DNA from: Halotalea alkalilenta
GTDB taxonomy: Bacteria > Pseudomonadota > Gammaproteobacteria > Pseudomonadales > Halomonadaceae
Assembly (NCBI RefSeq): GCF_001648175.1
Contig: NZ_CP015243.1
Span: 1,364,001-1,428,000 of the forward strand
Reading direction: 5' to 3'
DNA: 64,000 nucleotides
Shown: positions 16,992 through 24,430 of the stretch, one piece after another
Position numbering within the stretch: the first letter of the stretch is position 1
Layout: each line of letters opens with the position of its first letter
Made by a program: the position numbers and the translations under genes
Notes under the pieces: generated by a model
What the model saw: the letters and a program-made list of their open reading frames with translations, nothing else
Database searches by the model: none
Told to the model about the DNA's origin: nothing

Positions 16992-17750
16992 ATGACGCGA
17001 ACGTTATTCGAACTGCGTGGGAGCGACCCACGTGTGCGTTTCTCGCCCTACTGCTGGAGGGTCCGCATGGCGCTCAAGCACAAGGGACTGGCCTTCGAAA
17101 CCCGCGCACTGCGCTTCGTCGACAACGATGCGCTGGCGTTTTCGGGCCAAGGCGATGGTTTGGCGCGCAGGGTGCCGGTGCTGCGTGAGGAGAGCGGCCG
17201 AGCGATCGTCGACAGCTACGCGATCATCCAGCACCTCGATCGACGCTATCCCCAGGCGCCGCTGTTCGATGGTTCCGGTGCCGAGAGCAGTGGACGTTTC
17301 ATCAAGGCGTGGTCCGAGACCCAACTGGCTCCGGCGCTGAGCCGCATCATGATGGCGGATCTGTTCGACGCCCTCGACCCGATCGACCAACCCTACTTCC
17401 GTGCCTCCCGAGAGGCGCGTTTCGGCATGACGCTCGAGCGTTTCTGCGACCCGGCGCGAGGGCGGATCATGCTCGAGATGACGCTGGCGCCGCTGCGCCT
17501 GCGTCTGCGCGAGACCGCGTTTCTCGATGGTGACCAGCCGGGCGGCAGCGATTACCTCGCTTTCGGCTTTTTCATGTGGGCGAGGGTGATGATGCGCGAC
17601 GAGCTGCTCGACCCTGAGGATCGCGTCGCCGAGTGGCAGGATCGGCTGCTCGGCGCCTTCGACGGCTACGCGGCGAGCGCGGCGCGGGCCTATTGTGCTC
17701 CCAGGCCGCCGGCCGATGTCGTCGCGCTGGTGCCGCGCTCGATCTCTTGA
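16992..17750 (+). CDS. Glutathione S-transferase family protein
   Basis: Protein of 252 aa. The N-terminal thioredoxin-like domain contains FSPYCWRVRMALKHKGL, with SPYC at the catalytic position, then RRVPVLREESGRAIVDSYAI, the cis-Pro and Glu/Ser stretch that binds glutathione. The C-terminal helical domain covers residues 100-240. It resembles the plant-like beta-etherase/GST-N_3 group. Start 16992 has GGAG a few bases upstream. It is convergent with the esterase gene and shows no operon partner. Confidence 0.85.
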   Translation: MTRTLFELRGSDPRVRFSPYCWRVRMALKHKGLAFETRALRFVDNDALAFSGQGDGLARRVPVLREESGRAIVDSYAIIQHLDRRYPQAPLFDGSGAESSGRFIKAWSETQLAPALSRIMMADLFDALDPIDQPYFRASREARFGMTLERFCDPARGRIMLEMTLAPLRLRLRETAFLDGDQPGGSDYLAFGFFMWARVMMRDELLDPEDRVAEWQDRLLGAFDGYAASAARAYCAPRPPADVVALVPRSIS

Positions 17751-17775
17751 CTCTCGGGCGCTCGCCGGGCTCGGC

Positions 17776-18795
17776 TCAAAGGCGGGGAGGCGGCGCCTCT
17801 TTCGGGTCACTCATCGGCAGGCCGGCGACATCGCGCAACGCATCGTGCAGCGACGCGGCGAGCATCGGTCCATGGCTGAGCGCGGGATAGGCGCGATAAC
17901 GCACCTCCAGCCCCTCTATCGCATCGAGCCGCTTGGCGAGATCCTCCACCACGGTAGGCGACAGTCGCGCGCGAAGCCGTGAGCCGTCGCGCAGCGGTTC
18001 GGCCACCTCAAAAGGCGGGCGATCGGCGTTGCGCTGGTGGCGACCGACCTCGTCTCCCCCATGGAACAGCGTCAGCGACGCGGTCTTGCCCGCAAGCCGC
18101 CGACCGAGTTCATCCTCGCGGGCGAGGCCCTGGCCGCCGTTCCAGCCGAGCGACGGACTCGCGGCGTAGTAGCGGGAGAAATCGCCGGGCGCCTGGAACA
18201 AGGTGTCGAGGGTGAACAGCCCCGCGTAGGAGTGGCCCCAGAGCGCGCGACGGCTGGTATCGATCGGGAGGCCTTGCTCGGCTTCGGGAATGATCCGCCG
18301 GTGCAGGAGCGCGCGGAACGTATCGCTGCCGCCGCTTTCGCGGGTCTGGTTCCAAGGGTCCGTGCCGGGCTTGCCGTCGGGATCGGGTGGCGTGTAGTCG
18401 TAGGCGCGTGCGGTGGTATCGAAGGGCAGCTCGGTCTGGTAGCCGATCGCCACCAGCACGGGAGGTGCGGCTTGGTCGACAGCGCCGAGCAGCTCCTCGT
18501 CGAGCGCGTCCATCGCCGCGTTGCCGTCGAGCATGTAGAGCACTGGATAGCCGCCCGGAGGCGGTGGTGCCTCCGGCCGGCCCACCCAGATGCGATAGTG
18601 GCGATGGCCGTCGTCGGAGTCGATCTCGAAGCGCCTGAAGCTGTAGGCATCGGAGCCGACGTCGGCGATGTTGGGCCCAAGCGGCTGCATGCTCGGCTGG
18701 GCGCCGGCGAGGCTTGAGAAGGTGAGGCCAAGGGCGGCGGCGAAGGATGCCGCGATTTGGCCCGGCGAGAGATGCGAAAGATGGCGCGCTGACAT
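17776..18795 (-). CDS. Alpha/beta hydrolase, IroE-like siderophore esterase
   Basis: Probable periplasmic esterase of 339 aa. A signal peptide-like segment ends at SSLAGAQ. The alpha/beta-hydrolase fold of the esterase D/Fes/IroE group is shown by PVLYMLDGNAAMDAL, the nucleophile elbow WGHSYAGLF, and the C-terminal His in LSHGP. IroE relatives hydrolyse the trilactone backbone of enterobactin-type siderophores. The ATG at 18795 is chosen because GGAG lies six bases upstream; an upstream TTG overlapping the preceding stop is possible. It is the third gene after a FepA-like receptor and a methyltransferase, which supports a siderophore role. Confidence 0.8.
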   Translation of the reverse strand: MSARHLSHLSPGQIAASFAAALGLTFSSLAGAQPSMQPLGPNIADVGSDAYSFRRFEIDSDDGHRHYRIWVGRPEAPPPPGGYPVLYMLDGNAAMDALDEELLGAVDQAAPPVLVAIGYQTELPFDTTARAYDYTPPDPDGKPGTDPWNQTRESGGSDTFRALLHRRIIPEAEQGLPIDTSRRALWGHSYAGLFTLDTLFQAPGDFSRYYAASPSLGWNGGQGLAREDELGRRLAGKTASLTLFHGGDEVGRHQRNADRPPFEVAEPLRDGSRLRARLSPTVVEDLAKRLDAIEGLEVRYRAYPALSHGPMLAASLHDALRDVAGLPMSDPKEAPPPRL

Positions 18796-18881
18796 GCACG
18801 GCTCCATGATCGGCAGGCAAAAAGAGGCAAGATCGCGCGTTGCCGCCAGCGATGCAAGCTCTTGGATCTTGGCCCTCGGGT

Positions 18882-20372
18882 TCAAAGCACGCCCAAACGG
18901 CGCCAGGATGGCAGCGTTTCATTCACCAGGCGCTGCCAGCGTGGCGGGGCGATGGCCGGGATGCCGAGGCTGCGAGCCCGCTCGTTCGCCGCTCGATGCA
19001 GCCTGTGGCCGTCGGTATCGGGTATCGTCCTCGCGGTATCGAACAGTAAAGCCTCCTCGAGATCGAAGCCGACGCCAGCGCCGATGCCCGCGCAGGCGAG
19101 ATGGCTGAACCTGTCTCCGGCCAGTCGCCGACGCGTGAGTATGGCATTGAGTCGCCGGCTGGGTGTCGCATCCGCGCTGGCTACCGCGGGATGCAGCGCG
19201 CCCGCCCAGGTGAGCATCTGCAGCGCTGGACTGAGTTGCTGGATGCGACCGCGCAGCACTGGCTGCCTGGCAAGCTCGGCGAAGCTCATCGCCGGCATCG
19301 CCTCGAGCTCCTGGACAATCGGCAGCAGCAGGGTGTCGTCTCCATCCACCTCGCCGATCGGGGTCGAGAAGCGAATCGGGCCGCTGCGCGGTGCGCTCGG
19401 CAGCCTCGCGACGCATTGGCGCAGCAGCGCGTCGCGGTGTTCGGCCGGGGTGAGCGCTCGCCGCCGCTTTTGATAGATGTCGCGTCGATAGCTCTGGTTG
19501 CGAGCGATGTCCTTGAGCGTTTCGCGCGCGATCAGGTCATCGATGCCGTCGAGTGCCGCCAGGCAGCCCGCCGGCAGCGAGCAGGCGTCGATGTTCTCCT
19601 GCAGCGTGGCGCTGCCGAGGTAGTCGCAGCCGAGCGCCGCCATCCGCGTCATCACCTCGCCTACGTGCATCGCCCGCCAGTGGCCGCCGAGCAGCTCATG
19701 GGCGAGGTAGTCACGATCGTCTTCGAGTGCGGCATCGAGGCCGCGCGCGGCCTCGGGATGGGCGATGAAGAACCCTGCGCCGGCCTCGCGCAGCCGGGCG
19801 AGCGTGGCGAGACCCTGCTCGAGGCCGAGCCTGGGATCGTGGTGACGCGCGGCCAGGGTGGCGATCAGCCGCTGGGTCGCGGCCTGGGCGGCCATCCCCG
19901 GCTGGCTCATGTAGTGCAGGTAGAGCAGGCCGCCAGGAGCGAGCCAGCGTGCCGCCAAGCGCTCGAGGCGTTCGGCCTGGGCCGGCGAGATCCACGAATA
20001 GACGCCATGGACGATGATGAAATCGAAACCTTCACCGAGCGAGTGGCCATCATCGGACCAGACGCCGAAGTCACCCTGGTGGAAATGCAGATTGTCGAGC
20101 CCGGCCTCGCGCGCCAGCGCTCGCCCCGCCTCGACGTGCTCGGCGTTGAGGTCGACGGCGTGGAATTCACCGCGCGGGTCGGCTGCCGCGTTGAGCGCGG
20201 CGGTGTAGCCCTGGCCGCAGCCGAGTTCGCACCAGCGGTATCCGCGTGCGGTGTCGGGGGGCTGGTAGCCGAGCGCTTCGACGCCGAAGCAGAGCCAGGC
20301 GGCGGAGGTCTCGCGCTGGTAGTGGTGCGGGTAGCGTATCGAGGTGAGATAGGCGTCGGTTGGCGTCATCAA
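18882..20372 (-). CDS. Class I SAM methyltransferase with regulatory domain
   Basis: Protein of 496 aa. The N-terminal Rossmann domain binds S-adenosylmethionine: ELGCGQGYTAALNAA is motif I, FHAVDLNAEHVE motif II, and FDFIIVHGVYSW motif IV. A middle segment (about 210-300, with LLGGHWRAMHVGEVMTRM nearby) matches the methyltransferase regulatory domain, and the rest is a less conserved C-terminal region. It sits between a catecholate receptor and an IroE-like esterase on the same strand, with its stop close to the esterase start. The methyl acceptor is unknown; a siderophore or a protein are both possible. Confidence 0.82.
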   Translation of the reverse strand: MMTPTDAYLTSIRYPHHYQRETSAAWLCFGVEALGYQPPDTARGYRWCELGCGQGYTAALNAAADPRGEFHAVDLNAEHVEAGRALAREAGLDNLHFHQGDFGVWSDDGHSLGEGFDFIIVHGVYSWISPAQAERLERLAARWLAPGGLLYLHYMSQPGMAAQAATQRLIATLAARHHDPRLGLEQGLATLARLREAGAGFFIAHPEAARGLDAALEDDRDYLAHELLGGHWRAMHVGEVMTRMAALGCDYLGSATLQENIDACSLPAGCLAALDGIDDLIARETLKDIARNQSYRRDIYQKRRRALTPAEHRDALLRQCVARLPSAPRSGPIRFSTPIGEVDGDDTLLLPIVQELEAMPAMSFAELARQPVLRGRIQQLSPALQMLTWAGALHPAVASADATPSRRLNAILTRRRLAGDRFSHLACAGIGAGVGFDLEEALLFDTARTIPDTDGHRLHRAANERARSLGIPAIAPPRWQRLVNETLPSWRRLGVL

Positions 20373-20410
20373 AGGCTCCGGCGTGCGTTTGCCACGGCGC
20401 GATCAATAAA

Positions 20411-20445
20411 TCGGGCCCGCACCGCGCCAGGCGGTGGGGCCCGAG
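20411..20445. terminator. Hairpin downstream of the fepA-like gene
   Basis: Arms TCGGGCCCGCACCGC and GCGGTGGGGCCCGA pair with one bulged base around a short loop. It lies between the receptor stop (20459) and the methyltransferase start (20372), so it may reduce read-through from the receptor into the next gene. Confidence 0.5.
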
Positions 20446-20458
20446 GGAGCTCTGTGGC

Positions 20459-22702
20459 TTAGAAACGACTGGTCATGCTCACCCAGTAGGCGCGGCCGGG
20501 CTCGTTGTAGCTGTTGGCACCGGTCTGGCCTTGGGAGGACTGACGATAGATCTGCTTGTCGAACAGGTTGTCGATCCCCGCCGAGAGGCTCAAGTTATCA
20601 TTGACCTCGTAGCTGGCGTTGAGCCCGAACAGCGTGTAGGAACCACGCTTGCTCAGCGCCGTGCCCGCCGCGTCGGCCCCTGAGGAGGTCCGATGACGCG
20701 GCTCCTGCCGGCCATAGTGGGTCACCGTGGCGGCGAGGAACAGCTGATCGGTCGCCTGCCAGTCGAGCGATGAGTTGAGCGTGTACTTGGGAATCACCGA
20801 CAGCGGCTCGCGGGTGTCCTTGTTGCGGTTCTCGATCATGTAAGTGAGGTTGTTGTTCCAGCTCAGCACGGTGCCGTCAGGGCCGAGCAGCGGCACATTG
20901 ACATTACCCTCGAGCCCTTGCACCACCGCCTTGGAGGCGTTGGTCCATTGATAGACGTTTCCGCCGCTGGGCACCGAGGTGACGTCGCCGCCGCTGCCGA
21001 GGCCGGCGACGATCTTGTTCTTGTAGTCGTTATGGAAGTAGGTCAGGCCGGTGTTCCAGCCGTTCTCGACGTAGGAGATACCGATCTCTTTGTTGAGGCT
21101 GGTCTCTGCCTCGAGATTGGCGTTGCCCTGGATGTAGCAGGGGCCGCTCACGCCATCGGGGCAGCCGTTGCCCATGGTGGTGTAGATGTAGTTGGGATTC
21201 GATTGATAAAGGTTCGGTGCCTTGAACGCCCTGGCCACGCCGGCCTGCACGGTGACGGCGTCGGTGACTGCGAACGAGCCGTTGAGGCTCGGGCTCCAGT
21301 TGTCGCCGAACTCGGTGTGATGATCGAAGCGGATGCCCGGGGTGACGATCAGCCGCTCGGTGAGCTCGATGTTGTCCTCGAGATAGGCCGCGTAGTTGTC
21401 GGCGTCGGTCTGGGCGCTGCCGTTACGCGTCTGGGGGAAGTCGGTGACATCCGGTGACGAGGTGACCGAGTAGGGGTCGTCGAGTTTCTCGCGGGTCAGA
21501 GTGGTGCCGACGGTGACCACCTGGTTGAAGCGGCCCCCGGTGATCGGCATGTCCAGCTCACCGTTGAAATAGTAGTTATCGAGCTCAGACTGGTTCCAGG
21601 TCGAGGTCGGGCTGATGGTGCCCTCGCCGCCGCCGGCGAGACCTTCGCCAAGCCGGTAGTTGCGGGTGTTCTCCTGCTGCAGGGTGATTCGCGAACTGCC
21701 GAAGTCCCATTCACCGCGGTGGGTGATGGCGAGAGTGCGCCGGTACATCACGTTGGTTTCTTCGCCCCACAGCTCTGCCGCATAGGGGGCATTGCTGGCG
21801 CCAGCCCATTCACCGGCGAAGATGTTGCCCTGGCGCGCATAGCCTGCCTCGAACTCGAGGCTCTGGTTGTCGGCGAGCTGCCAGCGCAGCAGGCCGTTGA
21901 TGTCCTTGTTCTCTACCCCCTCGCGACCCGCGGGCGGCGGGTTGGGGTCGACCTGGAAGCGGCGGTTGAGATCGAGCGAGTCGGCGTCGGTCTTGTTCAG
22001 GTTGCCGAACATCCGATAGGAGAGGGTCCGCGACAGCGGGCCGGAGAAGACGAACCCCGCGCGCTGGCTCGAGCCTTCGTCGCCGTTCTCGGGCATCTTG
22101 CTATAGGCAGTGAGGGTCGCGCTGTGCTTGTCGGTCGGCGGCCGGGTGATGATATTGACCACCCCGCCGGAGGCGCCGGAGCCGTAGCGTGCGGCGGCCG
22201 GGCCGCGAATCACCTCGATCCGCTCGATCGCCTCGGCGGGCACCCAGTTGCTGTCGCCGCGAGTGTTACGTTCGCCGCTGCGGCCCATGCGCACCGCGTT
22301 GCGCGACAGCACCGGCCTGCCGTCGATCATGATCAACGTGTTCTCGGGACCCATCCCGCGCAGATCGATCTGGCGGTTGTTGCCGTACTGGCCGGTCGCC
22401 GAGTTGCCGGTGAGGTTGACCCCGGGCTGGCGACGGATGATCTCGGAAAGATCGTTGGCCGGCGGACGGCGCTCGAGCTCCTGTTCACCGATGATCGAAA
22501 CCCCGGGCATCTGGCGGGTCTGCTCGGCGGCGGTGCCGAGCACGACGATCTCATCCAGACTGAGCGCGGTATTGCTTTCTTCTTCACTGCGGGCGGCCTG
22601 TTCGAGCGGGTCGGTTGCGGTCTGGGCGTAGGCGGTGGTGCACCCGAGGCCGAGACCCAACGCGACGGCGATGGCCATCGGGTGGCGACGTGTCGTGATC
22701 AT
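20459..22702 (-). CDS. fepA: TonB-dependent catecholate siderophore receptor (FepA-like)
   Basis: Outer-membrane receptor of 747 aa, close to E. coli FepA. A signal peptide ends at AYAQ. The TonB box region is LSLDEIVVLGTA. The plug domain contains RQPGVNLTGN, RQIDLRGMGPENTLIMIDG and EVIRGPAAARYGSGASGGVVNIIT, given here as short pieces of the FepA/PfeA type. The barrel ends in a C-terminal Phe (SMTSRF) needed for outer-membrane insertion. It takes up ferric enterobactin or a related catecholate. A Fur box lies upstream and the methyltransferase and esterase genes follow. Confidence 0.9.
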   Translation of the reverse strand: MITTRRHPMAIAVALGLGLGCTTAYAQTATDPLEQAARSEEESNTALSLDEIVVLGTAAEQTRQMPGVSIIGEQELERRPPANDLSEIIRRQPGVNLTGNSATGQYGNNRQIDLRGMGPENTLIMIDGRPVLSRNAVRMGRSGERNTRGDSNWVPAEAIERIEVIRGPAAARYGSGASGGVVNIITRPPTDKHSATLTAYSKMPENGDEGSSQRAGFVFSGPLSRTLSYRMFGNLNKTDADSLDLNRRFQVDPNPPPAGREGVENKDINGLLRWQLADNQSLEFEAGYARQGNIFAGEWAGASNAPYAAELWGEETNVMYRRTLAITHRGEWDFGSSRITLQQENTRNYRLGEGLAGGGEGTISPTSTWNQSELDNYYFNGELDMPITGGRFNQVVTVGTTLTREKLDDPYSVTSSPDVTDFPQTRNGSAQTDADNYAAYLEDNIELTERLIVTPGIRFDHHTEFGDNWSPSLNGSFAVTDAVTVQAGVARAFKAPNLYQSNPNYIYTTMGNGCPDGVSGPCYIQGNANLEAETSLNKEIGISYVENGWNTGLTYFHNDYKNKIVAGLGSGGDVTSVPSGGNVYQWTNASKAVVQGLEGNVNVPLLGPDGTVLSWNNNLTYMIENRNKDTREPLSVIPKYTLNSSLDWQATDQLFLAATVTHYGRQEPRHRTSSGADAAGTALSKRGSYTLFGLNASYEVNDNLSLSAGIDNLFDKQIYRQSSQGQTGANSYNEPGRAYWVSMTSRF

Positions 22703-22790
22703 GATTCCCTTGTTCCTGAAGTGATCCGTTGCCCGCCTCTCTAACGGAGGCTCCGGCGTGCTGGGATTAAGAGCGGAATGTGTATTTTGT

Positions 22791-22809
22791 GATAATCCTT
22801 ATCATTTTC
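22791..22809. promoter_or_regulatory. Fur box
   Basis: GATAATCCTTATCATTTTC matches the 19-base Fur consensus at 15 positions. It lies 89 bases upstream of the fepA-like start and about 200 bases upstream of the divergent yncE-like gene. Iron-replete Fur is expected to repress the receptor, and possibly both directions. The rest of this 309-base gap is AT-rich and holds no gene. Confidence 0.8.
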
Positions 22810-23011
22810 GTTTTTATCTTCAGGCACAACTGGGGGTTTGTTTGGTTAAGTTAAGAATAAGAAATCTTGTTGGAGCATTGGATGAGAATATATTTCGATT
22901 GAGTCGATCTATCGATTGGGCTAGCCTCGGCTACCGCGCCCAAGCGTCAGAAGATTTCTTCCATCACGCCATTCGTCGCCGGTTGAGGCGACCGCTGCAG
23001 AGGATTCACCG

Positions 23012-24133
23012 ATGACCCGCCGCACCCCACTTGCCCAAGCCCTTCGCGTTGCGCTGTTTTCCGGTGGTGTCATGCTGCTCGGCTTCGCCACGGTGAGCTC
23101 GCCGATCGCCGCGGCACAGACCGCGTCGACAGCGTCAGCCGCAGCGCTGCGGGTGAGCGCCCAGGCCCAGCTCGAAGGCGGTATCTATGAGCTTGCCTAT
23201 GATCCAGCTGGCGATGCGCTCTACGTAGCGGTGGGTGGTGGCCGTGGGGACAGCGGCGATGGCCGGATTTTCGTCCTCGATGCAGATAACCTCGCGCTCG
23301 AGCGCACCATCACCACGCCGAACTACAATCACGGCCTCGCGCTCAACCATGCAAGCCGGGTGCTCTATGCCAGCAACGCGCGGGCAGGCACCCTCACTTC
23401 AGTCAAATTGGGCGCCGGGGACGAGACCGCCACCCTGCAGCTGAGCGATGTCGAAGCCGCGCGCGCCAGGGAAGAGCGCCCGGTGCAACCGCGCAAGGTG
23501 GTGGTCGATGAGCGCAATGACCTGGTCTATGTCTCCGGCGTTGGCTTCAACGACGAGGGCAACAGCATGATCTGGAAGGTCGACGGTGGCGCCTTCACGC
23601 TGCTCGACACCTTCGACGGCCTTGGCAAGGGTGTGGCTGGGCTCGCCCTATCGCCGGACGGCGAACGGCTCTACGCCACGGCGATGGGTGACGGCCAGGT
23701 GCTGGTGATCGATAGCCAAAACGGCGAGGTGATCGATCGCTTCGCCAGCGGTGGAGAGCGGCCGATCAACGTGGCATACGACCCGGACGGTAATCGCCTG
23801 TTCGTCACCAACATGGGCTCCGGCACGGTCAGCGTGCTGAATGCGACCGACGGTGAACTGCTGCACACCATAGAAGCCGGCGAGATGGCGCTCGACGTGC
23901 GTGTCGATACCGAACGCCAGCGGCTCTACGTGACCAATCGGCAGGGCGGTACCGTCGAGGTGTTCGATACCCAGGATTACGCGCGGGTGAGCGAACTGGA
24001 AGCGCCGCCGATGCCCAATAGCCTCGAGATCGACGCCGCCAGCGACCGGGTGTTCGTCTCCAGCCGGACCTACAACAATCGCGAGACCGGGGAAACCCGC
24101 CAGGGAGACATCGTCTACACCCTGTCGCCCTGA
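23012..24133 (+). CDS. yncE: YncE-family periplasmic beta-propeller protein
   Basis: Secreted protein of 373 aa with a long signal peptide ending near AAAQ. It is built of repeated seven-bladed propeller units; recurring phrases are YDPAGDALYVAV, LSPDGERLYATAMGDG, YDPDGNRLFVTNMGSG and VDTERQRLYVTNRQGG. E. coli YncE is a Fur-regulated periplasmic protein of uncertain function. Its place opposite a Fur-boxed siderophore receptor and before a second TonB receptor fits an iron-stress role. Two hairpins follow the stop. Confidence 0.85.
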   Translation: MTRRTPLAQALRVALFSGGVMLLGFATVSSPIAAAQTASTASAAALRVSAQAQLEGGIYELAYDPAGDALYVAVGGGRGDSGDGRIFVLDADNLALERTITTPNYNHGLALNHASRVLYASNARAGTLTSVKLGAGDETATLQLSDVEAARAREERPVQPRKVVVDERNDLVYVSGVGFNDEGNSMIWKVDGGAFTLLDTFDGLGKGVAGLALSPDGERLYATAMGDGQVLVIDSQNGEVIDRFASGGERPINVAYDPDGNRLFVTNMGSGTVSVLNATDGELLHTIEAGEMALDVRVDTERQRLYVTNRQGGTVEVFDTQDYARVSELEAPPMPNSLEIDAASDRVFVSSRTYNNRETGETRQGDIVYTLSP

Positions 24134-24145
24134 TCGGGGCGCTAG

Positions 24146-24165
24146 CACCCGGCCGAGGCCGGGTG
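24146..24165. terminator. Terminator-like hairpin after yncE
   Basis: CACCCGGCC (24146-24154) pairs perfectly with GGCCGGGTG (24157-24165) around a two-base apex, 12 bases past the stop. No long U-run follows at once. Confidence 0.55.
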
Positions 24166-24197
24166 TGGTGAGCTGATCTTTCTCGTTGCCACCGATC

Positions 24198-24217
24198 GCC
24201 GGCCCTCATGGGCCGGC
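24198..24217. terminator. Second terminator-like hairpin after yncE
   Basis: GCCGGCCC (24198-24205) and GGGCCGGC (24210-24217) pair perfectly with a TCAT loop, followed by GTTTGCGTTTCTG, a T-rich tail. This one looks more like a rho-independent terminator than the hairpin before it. Confidence 0.6.
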
Positions 24218-24330
24218 GTTTGCGTTTCTGCGCGGCACGCTTGCCGCCGGCAAAGCTTTTTCACAGTTGAATACTGCTTTGCCTGGCCCGTCGTTAATGC
24301 TCATCGCAGGTTGTTCGCTTGAGAGCTGCC

Positions 24331-24349
24331 TTATCTTCTCATTCTCATT
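24331..24349. promoter_or_regulatory. Weak Fur-like site before the second TonB receptor
   Basis: TTATCTTCTCATTCTCATT contains stacked Fur-type hexamers (GAGAAT GAGAAG on the other strand), with 7 of 8 matches over TCATTCTC against TCATTATC. It lies about 80 bases before the receptor start. The other half-site is poor. Confidence 0.4.
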
Positions 24350-24430
24350 TGAGCTCGCTTCGCATCGGCGATGCATCGTCGATTATTCCTACAAGTCGCC
24401 TGAAGGCGATGGCCAATCCAAGGGAACCGT

